Below are positions 22,249 to 34,300 of a stretch of 64,000 nucleotides of DNA, piece by piece (the stretch's first letter is position 1; every line of letters starts with the position of its first letter). Source of the stretch: Laccaria trichodermophora (taxonomy: Eukaryota; Basidiomycota; Agaricomycetes; Agaricales; Hydnangiaceae). Under the pieces are notes generated by a model that worked only from the letters and a program-made list of their open reading frames with translations, did not search any database and was not told the origin of the DNA. Location of the stretch: NCBI GenBank assembly GCA_018417955.1, contig JACTVC010000033.1:1-64000 (forward strand), given 5' to 3'. A program made the translations under genes and the position numbers.

Positions 22249-24270
22249 CTAGCTGTGCTCATGCCTCCACCCCAATCCTATTTCCTTGGTGATTGGATGG
22301 CCTGGCAAAGTGATGTCCGTAACAGAGGTGGTAGGTGACAACTGATGGCTCTGCACTTGTTCCAAAGCTCGCTTTGCATACTTGTCAAGATACTTGAAGA
22401 GTCTGTTTTTCAATCTATCCTCGAGCTGTTGTAGCACTGCTATGTCCAGGCCCGTGGGAGGTGCCCATGAAAAAACAAGACCACTTGTTCCAGGTAGGCT
22501 GAATGTTTGGTTTTTCTGTCCCATTGCTTTGCTGAGCTCTTTGCATAACCAGCAACATTTTTTGGCCACACCGATCTTGTTGGCATCCTGCACATGAGTG
22601 ATCATCAGCAAATACCACAATTTTTAAAAAAAATGGAGAACAACCTTGAGGATATCAACAAAGCTTGAGGGTAACTCAGTTGCTGTACAGGAGGCTTCTT
22701 TGATAAATGCCATTAATGTGGCTTCTGCATGAATCATCCCAGTGAATTTGCCTCCAAACCTTTCCAAATCCTTGAGACTTTCTCGGATAACTGGGTCATC
22801 GGTGAACTCATCCAACAAAGCACTGGTTGATGTAACTGCTTGGCACTTCTCACTTGGAACCTGCATCTTGACAATGTTTAAGGACATAATCCCTTTTGAT
22901 GACCTGAAGAGTTTGGAAGAGTCTAGCCATGCATAGGCCTGATTCCAAGCCACGATTGCACGGAAATATTGCATCAAAATTTTTCCAGCATCTTCATGGT
23001 CATCAACACTGATGCCAGAGAGGGCATCGGATCTGTCATCAGACTCGTTGTCATCATCTGCATGCACAAATAGGTTAATCCAAAACCATCCTTGCAAAAA
23101 GGTGCTTACATATATCATTAGTGTGGTTACGTATATCATCGATTGCATATCGTACATTGACGTTATCCTTGAGAAAGTTGACCAAGCCTGGAAGGGTCAG
23201 GATGGCATCATAGTAGGAGCCAAGGACATAAACGATGCGGTGCAGCTGTGCCAGCTGGGTGTAAAGATCATGCCACTCCAAATCATTGCTTGGGCACTTC
23301 TGTGTTGAGGCCTTGACAGAGCAATAGACTGAGATGAGGGCTTGGATCCATTGGGTTGCTGAGCTGCTGTGGAAGAGGAAATAGAGGGTACCATCACGGT
23401 TTTCGCACGGAACATTGCTAGATGCAAAAGTGGCTTCCACCCATGCACCAACTTCAACATAACAGTGTCCAGCTGTATGGCATACCCGAACCTGCTTTGG
23501 TGGAATGACCACAAGATCTCCGGATAGCTCCAGGTCCTCTTTGATCAACATCTCCAAAATTTCTGGCTTGAACAGAAATCGCAACGATTCTACTCTCTTT
23601 TGTATTTTTGGGAAAGATCGCTCGATAATCAATGAGAGGGAAAGGTAACTCATTTTGATGTATTCCTCGCTGTCTGTGGTTCGATGGAGTTTTGAGGTTG
23701 AAATAAGTGCCCCGAAGATGTCAGCAGCATGCTTCTCCAGGGAGACTTTTGTATTGTGGTTTCTAGATGGATTTAGTGGGGACTATAGCAATGGTGCGCC
23801 GTGCTTCAAACAAACAATATGACGTACATGGTTCCAAGAGTTGTGGAAAGTGGGGTTTGCGAAGGCTCTATACGTACAATAGTGTGGTCGGGAGATGTTT
23901 GAAGGGATTGGTTTTGAGAAATAGTGATGTGGATCTTGACAAGGCTAGAGTCAATGTCAGGTGAGGATGGGAGTGCAGGTGACTTGTCCAAGTCAAGTTC
24001 GGAAGCGAGTAAAGGCGCCTTGTCCGAGTCAGGTTCAGAAGCAGCTGCGTCTACCAGCCGTTGGACACCAGTGACAGCAATTATATTCTGTGCATATCTG
24101 CCGTCATCAGAGCCTCGGGTCAGGAGCGTCGAAATGTGATAATATGCTTGAGACTCTGCTGTTTCAGGAGGTCCTGGGGAGGAAAGTGCGGCCTGCTGAG
24201 AGACCTTGTTCAACAACTTAGACATAGCCATGATTCGGCCTTCATAGTAGCTGGCGCTCTGTTCAGGCAT
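22249..24270 (-). CDS. OTT_1508-like nucleic acid/nucleotide deaminase family protein
   Basis: Exons on the minus strand, 24270-23828, 23762-23110, 23057-22645 and 22587-22249, join in frame to 615 residues. The C-terminal part carries a deaminase-fold zinc signature: His-Ala-Glu in MIHAEATLMAFI and a later C-x2-C in IGVAKKCCWLCKEL, about 45 residues apart and split by an intron. This pairing matches the OTT_1508-like deaminase family (Pfam PF14441), common in agarics and of unknown substrate. The N-terminal 400 residues are helical with a Ser/Asp-rich linker; no other domain is recognised. The start is uncertain: 24270 is the first in-frame ATG, but a 7-nt first exon at 24361-24367 joined to 24299 would also read in frame and adds 12 residues. 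It sits between broken gene copies yet shows no stop or frameshift. Confidence 0.8.
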
Positions 24271-24409
24271 CGCTGTATTGGTTGGGCTGCGGTTTCTAGC
24301 TAAGATTGCGGTTAGTTCACAAAGGAGCGATTGAAGGTGAGTCACACAAGAGTCACACACTGAGCATCGTTACTTTCATCCCTAAACTATTTACTTACAA
24401 CCTTACATT

Positions 24410-27400
24410 ACCCTTACGAATATGCTTCAAATTTACGGAGAGTTCATAATGACAAGACCTGCTCAAAAATTGATGTGACCAACCCCCCTCAATCACTTCC
24501 CACAACAACATTCTCGGGTAAGATCAATCCCCTCCTTTGTGGCAGCCTCCTCTAGTTCTTCGATCAATTTCTGCGGGTCAGCCATTGCATTATCATACAC
24601 CCAAGCACACTGATTTATTGGGTAACTGTGAGGCAGCGTCAGCCTGCAATGCGGACAAGTAGTATGAAAAGTACTTGCCTGTCCCACTTGACCAACCATT
24701 TCGATAGCCGACCATGTCCACCTGTCATAATTATTTTCCTCCCAACAATGTCAACCACAAAGTATTCATTTGCAGGTGCTCTGTGATCGCAATCTGGCTG
24801 TCCACAGAAAGTCATTTCTAGATCCCTGGCGGGTTTCCTTGGCAATCATAAACAATCAAAGACCATAGCAAGTCACCATTAATGAGACTTACGAGAACTA
24901 TCAAGCAAGATTTTGTGAATGAGGGCTCAGATAAGAAAAGGATGAGGAAGGACCTTCCATTGGTGTCACAAGGAGGACAAAAGAACATTTCTGTAGGATT
25001 GAGCCTTGTGTCTGTTAGAGTGATGCCGACGCAGCCATAGTGAACCAGGCAAAGCATCTTCATTAATGTTAGACATAAAATGAGTATGTAATGTCATCAA
25101 GAAACACCTACAAGTCACATTTGATGAACTAATTAGGTCCAGAGATGAATCAGATGAGGAACAGACACGGGGAACAATAAGAGCTCATTCATTGCTGGCC
25201 ACCTAACCCTCTGTTTCCCCCTCCAGGACCTCGTTGCCCTGAAGCAGAAGGCGACCAAGCTCTATCCATCATAATGGGCTTCAAATCCATGGGCACGAAT
25301 GCTGCTATCGCCTTCTTCATCAATCAGCTGCGACAGCAACTGAGTAAGGCAAAGCCAATGATGGCTCTCATCCTTTACTTCCAGCTGAGGTTTGGGGGAA
25401 GATGTATATATAGCCTCTTGAGATATATGAGGTGGTTTGGGTGTAACATGTATCTGGCAAGATTTTTTGGAACTTGCAGTGGTACGTTGAGAAGCATGAG
25501 GAGGAAGTGGAGAAGCAACAGAGGGGATTCGAAGAGAAAAGTTACTTGACTGACAAGGTTGTGCTGTTGGGCGACATTCCAAATCTTGCTGGTTGGATGG
25601 AAAGATGAAGGAGTTGGAAGGGGAGATTGACTGATAGACTTATGATGCGGAAGATGCTGGTCTGTCGTCATACAGAACAGAAATGTCCGGCCCCCTCCCT
25701 GCTCTAGAGAAGCGTCAAATTCTGGCATGGGTGAAGCAAACAGGTTGTTGACGTTCTCCTCGTCCCATCCTTAGTCTTGTCCCTCCATTTCAAGCTCATT
25801 CAAACAATTCTTCTCTGCGCTATGCTCGCCCTGCTGAATCCTACCAAAACCATGATCTCCTTCTTCAACTCGGGAGTCGTATTCTTGCTGAGACTATGAG
25901 AGGGGAGCAGCTCGAAGTTATCACAGCCTCTTCCTCGTCCTCCTCGTCGTCGTTCAGAATACTGCATAGGGATGAGGATGAATAGGCAAACTGCAAAAGT
26001 CGGGGCGTTGAGCTCATTGATGGCCCTTCATTCGATGGTCTTTCCACGAAACTATGGCCCACCTGAACGCGACGAAGTTCTTGTAGGCGGAATTGAGAGG
26101 GAAGTAAGTCCACGAGGGTTGAGTTCTGCGACACCCACGCTCACGGAGATGATGGTGGCGGGGACGGGAGACGTGGAGCAACTTGCTGAGATAGCGGACT
26201 TCCCAGGGTATTGGGTATTGAAGTAGGAACCGGAGATGCCAAGATCAGCTCTGGAACAACTTGTTCATCTTCAACGGAAGATGAGAGCTGAGGTGTCCTT
26301 GTTGAAGCAGAAGGGGAGGGGCAGGAGGTTCATTGTGCATGGATTAGAGCTTGTGTATTCTGGTTTTACTGGTGAGGACTTTCGTTTGGGGGTCGAAGAT
26401 GAAGAAAAAGAAGAGGCTTTTTTGAGTTACAATTAGGGCTGGTGTAGTCCGGCAATGATGGCGAATACTTTTGTTTGGGAGTCGAATTTGGACCGTTGGT
26501 GATTCATGTGATGCAGAAGAAGGATCTATCACGGATCGGGGTATATGTGGCGATGGGCAAATCAGTGATGCTGATGGTGCAGGGTGGTTGGCTGTAATAG
26601 CAATTCCTGACGCTGTAAGTAGAAGGATGAAGTTCCTCTTTTCGTCTTCCTCAACCTCAACGTTATTTGCATCCTCTTCATTGCCTCCAGAACAGGGTGG
26701 CAGCAACCTCGAACTTACAGGGGAATGCATCGACAGGTCAGCCGGGGAGAAGAAGACACCTCAAGCTGATGCCCGCTCAAATTGCTAGGCTCCAAACACA
26801 CCGGATCCCCAAGCGTCTGCAGCTTCAGCGACGCAAACATTCCCTCCTCTAGAACATCAACGCACGATTTGCTGAGGGCAATTGGGGTAGAATTGAATAT
26901 ATGTGGATAGACTAGCTATTTGACTTTTATTAGAATGGAGAGACGCATAGAAAAGGGAAATATGAAACACACTTGACTGTTGAAATCGCTGGGTCTGATA
27001 TGGAAGAGGTGATTTGTGACCAATCGAGCGGGGAAAAGTCTTGGCAATCATGAGAATGAGAATGAGCTTTACAGCTTTGAGTCCTTGAGCCAGATGAGAG
27101 TGGCGAGTATTGGAGAAGACTCAACAGACGGAAGGTCGTCCCGTCTCGATGTTCAAATCAGAAGTAGTGTATCGCGGAGACTTATCACTGAATGCCTGGG
27201 CTTGTTTCGTTAAATCAAAGGTTGTGTCTCCCACTGGAAAAAAAACTGAGCCACAATCAAAGAACTTTCCAAAAATCATACATATCTATGGTGTTGATGT
27301 CTGAGGAGCATCGAGTGCAAAGTGACAATGACTGTAACCTCATTACCGAAGTACGAGGAAACGAAAGCACGTCCGTACTTTCAATGGCTGCGAACTGCCG

Positions 27401-27925
27401 TGGTGTAGACGGGCCTGGAGAAAGAGAACAAAGATCAGTTATTGTTGAGGCATTCGCGTAAGCATTTTTCCTGGGACCGACCACCATTTCAAGGTGAACT
27501 GGGGGGGCGAGAACGGAGACGGGAACAACGTCTGGAACTAAAATTTTATTATCAGAGAGGGATGGGTAGAGAGATATAAAACATTCACCATTAGCCTCTG
27601 GATCTCGAGCTCTCTCTAGCAACTCCCCTACTGAAAATCCAGCCTTCCCATGATGGAAAAACCGGGGTTATTGTCAGCGCTATGCCCAATTATTTTCTCA
27701 AGCCTCCTCAAAAACTCAACCAAATCCTTGTGTACAGCGAGTTTAGCCTCTGTAATTTTTGCTTGCCGCTCCTCAATGATTTTGGCCTCCCTATCCGCGA
27801 GTAGGAGATCGATCTTGGCCTATCTTAGCTTGAAGGCGCTTGTAGTCATTGTCTAGTTTTTGCATGCGCGGGTCAACAAGGTCCTGAAATCGGCGAATAA
27901 CGTTTGAAACATCGTCGCTCTTGGC
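24410..27925 (-). pseudogene. PHD-like/chromodomain gene, copy C, inverted and decayed
   Basis: Read on the minus strand this follows the complete copy D from IRRFQDLVDPRMQKLDNDYKRLQAKI (about 27925) through the Ser/Pro-rich middle to the PHD-like module (LVHYGCVGITLTD and MFFCPPCDTNG around 24960-25050) and chromodomain exons (about 24500-24830), including the 3' UTR. The Gln-rich N-terminus is missing. Frameshifts are many: for example the coiled-coil shifts at about 27820, and the middle is split over several frames. Parts of the middle (around 25750-25850 and 26240-26460) have also lost sequence. It is much older than copy B by divergence. Confidence 0.8.
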
Positions 27926-28029
27926 CGAGGATATACGTACAGCGGCACACTCCCGATAAACCTCATCCTCGACACTGTGTCGAGGTTGAGAGGACGGGCA
28001 ACGCAATTGGCTGAGGTGACGAACGCAAT

Positions 28030-28340
28030 GTCACACGTCACTACCCTCTCTTCTCCCAACCCCCACGACGAGCACCTACCACGATTGGCCACGAGGACCC
28101 GCCACAAGGATCGACGGACGACGACGAGGGCTCACCAACGTCTCCGGGCCTACCACCAGCATCGACGAACGGCCACGAGGGCCCATCACCACGATTGACG
28201 AGGGCCCACCACCAGCATCGATGAAGGGCTACGACCGCCCACAACCACGATCGACGAACGGCCACGAGGGCCTATCACCACGATCGATAAACGGTCACGA
28301 GGGCCCGCCACGACGAACGGCCATGGGCACCCATTGGCAC
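28030..28340. repeat. Degenerate minisatellite-like tract
   Basis: An imperfect tandem array built on gatcgacgaacggccacgag and ggcccaccaccac-like words, repeated about seven to eight times with variable spacing. GC-rich compared with the neighbours. Frames through it are open by repetition only. Confidence 0.7.
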
Positions 28341-28782
28341 GTTCCTCGACAAACAGCCACGGGCGCCACGACGATCAGAAATCCCCATCCAAACGCAGCA
28401 CAAATGCGACGGCGAACCAAACACGAACCCCAGCCCAAACGCGAGTACCCCCACCGCGTCCACGTCCATGAAGCGAGACACGACATGGGCACCAGCAATG
28501 CCTGCCAACAATCAGATGCACCGACAATGTTCGCTATCAGTCCGGGGAGTATTGGGGAGAGGGTATGCAGCTTGGATAGGTGTGGGGATTACCTTTACAT
28601 TAGCAATGGGTTATTGAAAGGGAGAGGTGGTGTCCCTCGCTCCTTTCTTTCTACTTCTACATAGTAGGTATATCTTTCCATATAAATGTTTTTCTTGTAG
28701 ATAAGGAATACACATTATGCTGCCATTTACCGAAAAAAAACAAAAAGAACTGAACTCAGCCATGGCAAACGCATCGTTTGGA
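28341..28782. other. Low-information spacer next to minisatellite
   Basis: Continues the GC-rich composition to about 28520, then becomes AT-rich. A plus-strand frame (28221-28664) crosses it, but its peptide is dominated by the repeat. No gene supported. Confidence 0.4.
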
Positions 28783-28809
28783 TGTGTCGCACATTGAATG
28801 TGCGACACA
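28783..28809. repeat. Perfect inverted repeat, 13-bp arms, 1-bp spacer
   Basis: tgtgtcgcacatt, one g, then aatgtgcgacaca: a 27-bp near-palindrome. The motif tgtgtcgc recurs at about 28832 and 28859. It lies about 100 bp from the left breakpoint of the duplicated block (28905), which is suggestive of a small transposon end, but no second end or target-site duplication was identified. Confidence 0.75.
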
Positions 28810-28904
28810 CCTGAAAGGGATGGACACACAGGTGTGTCGCTCTCTTGCCCTGGGCCTATGTGTCGCTCACCCGATTTTGGGAGTGTGCCAGTTCGTATAC
28901 ACTG

Positions 28905-29415
28905 ATCCTCAGCTTCCCTCCACGCGACCTCATCTCAACACAGTAAACTCTCCAGCTTCATGATCACCTCCAAGTACCTCGTCACCGCTCTTGAAAAATC
29001 TGACTGGCTTGACCGGGTTATAATTATATCTGCATTTATGTTCTTTCTCCTCCTCGTCATGTTCATTCTGAAACAGCGCTTTGTGGATCGAGGGTTGAGG
29101 ATGGCTTTGTGGTGGACAAGTTTTATACCAGACTTTAGTGGTGACGAGGCACTGCTGAAGTCGGAGGATGGATTGGCAACGCAAGTTATCGCTACTGTCA
29201 TGTCAAGTCTGTCGCTGGCGGCATCCGCTGCGTCGTCGACGCCCTCTTCACATGTACATTCAACACCGACTCTATTGCCATCCGAAACTTTAAATGTTGT
29301 CTCCTCGCTGATACCTACAAAAACGGACCTAGCTGCCCACCATACAACGGACACAGTGCAAACTGAAGGGACAGCGACGGCTCATGTGCATACCCCTGCT
29401 CACGTCGAGCTATGA
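28905..29415 (+). pseudogene. SEC20 3' fragment (membrane span and tail), left edge of direct duplication
   Basis: Similarity to SEC20 starts abruptly at about 28905 (14026 in the intact gene) and runs to the stop at 29415. The frame is open: SSFMITSK-like start replaced by MITSKYLVTALEKSDWLDRV, membrane span, then a lumenal tail shortened by about 12 residues and still ending PAHVEL. It lacks the start, the N-terminal half and most SNARE heptads, so it is probably not functional, although an in-frame ATG at 28960 would give a 151-residue membrane peptide. Confidence 0.8.
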
Positions 29416-29654
29416 TGGATGTGTCTGACACCTTTACTCTCTCTGTAAAATGAATAACATCATGGAAATGTATTTGTTCTAACGCAAAGTTCCCTGCCAA
29501 CCTTTGAAAAGTCTTTGTCTACACCAAAATTTGTGTGCATTGTAGCACTTGCACTCGAATGAAAATAAAATGCTGATCTGCTGGTATAAGTGTCAACCTG
29601 GGCTTTCACAAGCGACTCTCAGCCTGGGCCTCGAAGGTTACTGAGCGCTTTCGA
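29416..29654. other. Convergent 3' spacer, copy of 14590-14821
   Basis: Diverged duplicate of the SEC20/monooxygenase spacer. No gene. Confidence 0.6.
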
Positions 29655-31168
29655 TCACAACCTCGCCTTTCCCTCCAAATCCTCCTCCTCTCCCTTCTTG
29701 ACCATCCATTTCATGAGCTCGACCCACTCAGATTTACCGCCCTTGCCGACACCTCTGATGCACTGTTCCGCTTCCCCAGTTTTCACGAGGGTATTCCACA
29801 CCTTTCTCAACAAATTCTTCTTCAAATATATCTCCACCTCCCAGCTCTCAACTCGCGTTTCATCACCAGCAAACGCGCACATCTGATCCCGATACTCAAA
29901 TTGCTCTAACGGTTCAAATCTGTGCCACAATTTGGAGATTTGTATCTCCTCATCCCCTGGCGCGGAATTGCTGTCCCAGAGATGTGCGCGTAGCTCTTGG
30001 TACCGATTCATGACGTCAACTGCCTCACCTATTTGATCGAGTTTCTCTGGGTTGGCAAAGGCAGCCAATACGGCTTTGGCTTGTGCTTCGACCAGTGGGA
30101 ATGGGGCGACTCTAATTAAGAGTCCCAGAAACGCGAGGGAGGTCGGTGGGAACGCAGTTTGGAGAGGAAAAATGTGTTTTGCGAGGGGAAATATGTTGTA
30201 TGTCGAGTTGTGAAGAGTTGTTGGTAATGGTGGTATGGGATCTGACACGGATGGTTGGAGAATGTGGGGTGGAAAGAAGGGAAACGAAAATTCATAGCCC
30301 GTAGCGAAGATGCAGTGGTCGATGTTTAATAGGGTAGAACCATCAGAGAAAGTTACTTCGCCTTTCGAAGGGTCACTTAAGTGGGATAATCGTCTGCGGG
30401 CGTGAGGTCCTAAGCCGTCTGGAGAGGACACGGATTGGAAAACGGTGCGTCCTGATAAGCGCAATTCATTTGTGATGTCCTGTCCGCTTGGGCCACCACC
30501 AACGACAAGGATAGTGTTCCCAAGCGTGGACGAAGGATTTCGGTACCATGCAGAGTGAGTTGCTTTACGTGCATTGAGCCACGCTTCGAGCCCTGGGATA
30601 TCGGGGTATCGCGGGACTTTGTAATGGCCGTTGCAGATGATGACTAGATCGAATTTAGCAGGAGAGGAGGGTGGTGGACTAGTCTGGACAATCCATTTTG
30701 GGGATTGATAATCTATGTTTGTTACGGTGGTATTAAAGTGGATATATGGACGGAGATGGAAGTGATCAGCATATGCGTTGAGGTATGTGAGTACGGTTGA
30801 CGCGGGTGGGAATAATGGAGTCGAGGGAGGGAAGGAAAAATCCGTGTATGCCATGGATGGGTGGGCAAGGTTTGTGGTAAGGCAGTCATATAGGGGTGTG
30901 GTTGGAGAAAAGTCTTCATATCCATGATCGTCCGCAGATGCTGGAAGCCTGGTTGTTGATCAGGCTCGAAAGCTCTGTACTGGCATTATGCGTACCATAT
31001 ACCACCTACGTTCTGTCTTGCTTCAAAAACTGTTGGTTTCCATAGACCCGCTTTGAATTGAGGGGCGTCAAGAACAACCTTTAGAGCGGCCAAGCCGACT
31101 GGGCCCGCGCCAACGATACAAATTTGTTTCTGATCGAGCGATGGTTCAAGGGGTATACCTGAACACAA
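29655..31168 (-). CDS. Flavin-containing monooxygenase, copy 2
   Basis: Same structure as copy 1 at 14822-16335: FAD motif CIVGAGPVGLAALK, 48-nt intron after GGIW, NADPH motif VVGGGPSGQDI, ATGYEFSFPF, and a C-terminus ending EGKARL. The frame is fully open. Amino-acid differences from copy 1 are few and clustered, for example PPPSSPAKF for PAPSLAKF, EAWLNARKAT for GAWLDARKAT, HARRRLSHLSD for HACGRPSHFND, and EAEQCIRGVGKG near the C-terminus. Both copies look functional, so this may be a recent dosage gain or the first step to new specificity. The start is unresolved as in copy 1. Confidence 0.85.
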
Positions 31169-31371
31169 AAGGTGAGGAGAGCGTGGAAGTACATTGAAAG
31201 ACGAATGTACTAGGGAGTTCCATGCCGAGGTGAGAGATAGAGCCGTTATTTGCGGCTATGTAACTTTATGTACGCGTTGTGTGTGATGCCCTGGGAACTT
31301 CGGATATATTTGTTGTCCAATAATAAATCACCGTGTCTAAACTTCAGGGTCTCTCGCTCGTCGTTTCTCAA
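31169..31371. promoter_or_regulatory. Shared divergent promoter, copy 2
   Basis: About 200 bp between the divergent monooxygenase copy 2 and the complete PHD-like/chromodomain gene. Nearly identical to 16336-16539. Confidence 0.5.
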
Positions 31372-34300
31372 ATGGCCTACACCCCATCTTCTGTCGGCCA
31401 TTATAGAGCCAGAAACGCGCGGTCAGCAATACGGTCTTCAGCACAATCGACTTCGGCCTCTGTAACTCGCAATGCAGCACCGACGCCGCTAACTCTTGAG
31501 GACTCCCAACGCCGTCACCAACTTGAAGCGCAGATTCTTCTATTACAGCAACAACGGCAGCAGCAAGCTCAACAACAATTTCAACAGCTGCAGCAGCCTC
31601 AATTCCACATCCAACAATATCAGCTACCAGCGACTGCACATCCACCTACACAACCAGGACCACAGGCAAATAGCAACGATGTTATAAACGTTATTCGACG
31701 TTTTTATGACATTGTTGACCCACGCATGCAGAAACAGGATGATGCCTACAAACGCCTCGAAGCCAAGATCGATCTCCTACTCGCAGAGAGGGAGGAGGCC
31801 AAAATCGTTGAGGCGCGGCAAGCGAAAATATTAGAGGCTAAACTCGCCGTTCACAGGGATTTGGTTGAGTTTTTGAAGAGGCTTGAGAAAACAATTGGGC
31901 GCAGCGCTGACAATAATCCCAATTTCTCCATCATGGCACGGCTGGATGCTCTGGATTTTTCTGTCGGGGAGCTTCTGGAGAGAGCCCGAGATCCAGAGGC
32001 TAATTGTGAATATCTTTTCTGTTGTTCTGCCCATCCCTTTCTGATAATAAAGTTTCAGTTCCAGACGCTGTTCCCGCCTCCGTTCCTGCTCCTCCAGTTC
32101 GCCACGAAGTGGGTGTCAGTCCCAGGAAAAAGGCTTACGCGAATGCCTCGACAATAATTGATCTATCTTCTCCCGGCCCATCTACACCACGACAGTTCAC
32201 AGCCATTGAAAGTACGGTCGTGCTTTTGCTTTCCTCTTACTTCGCTAATGAGGGTTACAAGCTTCATCACTTTGCACTCGATGTTCCTCAGACAACATGA
32301 CCGTAGGTGTGTATGATTTTTGTAAAGTTCTTTGATCCTAGCTCAATTTTTTTTTTTTTCAGTGGGAGACACAACCATGTTTGATTTGAAGAAACAAGTT
32401 CAGGCTTTTAATGATAAGTCTCCGCGAAACATTACTCTGGATTTGTACTCGAGTCGGGACAACATTCCGCCTGTTGAGCCTCCTCGTCGACGCTCGCCAC
32501 TCTCATCTGGCTTAAGGACACAAAGTTGTGAAGCTAATTCTCGTTCCAATAATTCCCAAGACTTTTCCCCGGCCAACTGGTCACAAACTACCTCTTCCGC
32601 AGACCAAGCGATCTCAACGTCAAGTCCGTTTCATAATTCCTTTTTCTATGTCTATCTCCTTTCTAAAACTCAAATAGCTCCGAAGAAAGTGTATCCACTG
32701 GTATTTCATCCTAGCCCGATTGCCCACAGCAAATCGTCCGCTGATGTTCCAGAGGAGGGGACGATTGCTTCGCTGAGGCTGCAGACACTTGGGGATCGGG
32801 AATGTTTGGAGCCTAGCAATACAACCGCGCATCAGCTTGAGGCGTCTTCTTCTCCACCTGCCCACCCGTCGATGCATTCCCCTGTGGATTCGATGTCACC
32901 AGGTTTGGGAGACAATGAGGAGGATGCGAATGAAGTTGAGGTTAAGCAAGACGAAGACAAACAGATGGTAGATCGGGACCAGCAGTTATTGGATGAGAAG
33001 GATCAGGCAGAAATTGACAATGAGGATAAGGAGGAGCGCAGTCCCTCTTCTACAGCGTCAGATATTGCGATTACAGCCAACCACCCTCCACCATCAACAT
33101 CACTGATTTTCCCATCGTCAGATATACTCCAGAGCCCCGATCTTTCTCCTGCATACCATGAACCACCAACGAGAAGTCCAAATTCGACTCCCAAACAAAA
33201 GCACTCGCCATCATTGCCGGACTACACCAGTCTTAATCGTAGCTATCTTGCTCAACGACCCTCATCTTTTTCTTCACCAAGGACATCCCAGCCTCTATCT
33301 TCAACCCCCAAACGAAAGTCCTCGCCAACAAAGCCGGAATACATGAGCTCTACTCACGCCTCGCTTGCACAACAAACATCTTGCTCCTCCCCTTCTACTT
33401 CAACAAGGACACCTCAGCTCTCATCTTCCGTTGAAGATGAACAAGTTGTTTCAGAACTGATTTTGGCATCTCCGACTCCTACTCCAATACCCAATACTCC
33501 AGTACCCCATACCCAGAGAGCTGCGCTATCTCAACAACCTTCTCTCCGTCTCCCGTCCCCGCCGCCATCATCTCCGTGGGCGTGGGCGTCGCAGAATTCA
33601 ACCCCCCGTGGCACTACTGCCTGCTCAATTCCGCCTACAAGAACCTCGTCGAGCTCGTCATTTCGTAGTCCAAATAAGGTTGGCCGTAGTTTCGCACATA
33701 GACCATCGAATGAAGGGCCATCGATGACCATAACGCCCCAACCTTTGCACTTTGTCTATTCATCCTCATCCCTAAGCAGTGTTCCGAACAACGAGGAGGA
33801 GGACGAGGAAGAGGTTGTGATAGCTTCGAGCTGCTCCCCTCCTCCGATAGAGTCTCAGCAAGAATACGATCCCCGAGTTGGAGAAGCAGATCATGGTGTT
33901 GATAGGGCTCAGCAGGACGAGCATGGCGATGAGAAGAATGTTTTGAATGATCTTGAAATAGAGGGGCAAGACCAAGGATGCAACGAAGAGAACGTCAACG
34001 ACCTGTTTGCTTTACCCACGCCAGAATTTGAGGCTTCGCCAGACCGGGGAGGGGGACCGGACGTTTCTGCTCTGGAGGACGAAACAGACCAACATCCTCC
34101 ACATCATAGGTCTAGTAGCCAATCTCCCCCTCCAACTTCATCTCTCCATCCTACCAGCAAGATTCGGAACGTCGCTTTAACAGCACAATCTCCTCAGTCC
34201 AGCCACTTCCCTCCTCGATTTCCTTCCGTTACTTCCTCGCCTCCTGCGCAAAATTCTCAAGTTACCGCCGCAAGTCCTGAAAAACCTCGCCAGATACATG

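Noticed and set aside
7183..24360. Idea that the whole region is a mating-type B locus
   Set aside because: Only one pheromone gene and no Ste3-type receptor was found; the neighbours are not usual B-locus flanks.
28221..28664. 147-codon frame over the minisatellite
   Set aside because: Open because the repeat unit lacks stops in that frame; the peptide mirrors the repeat.
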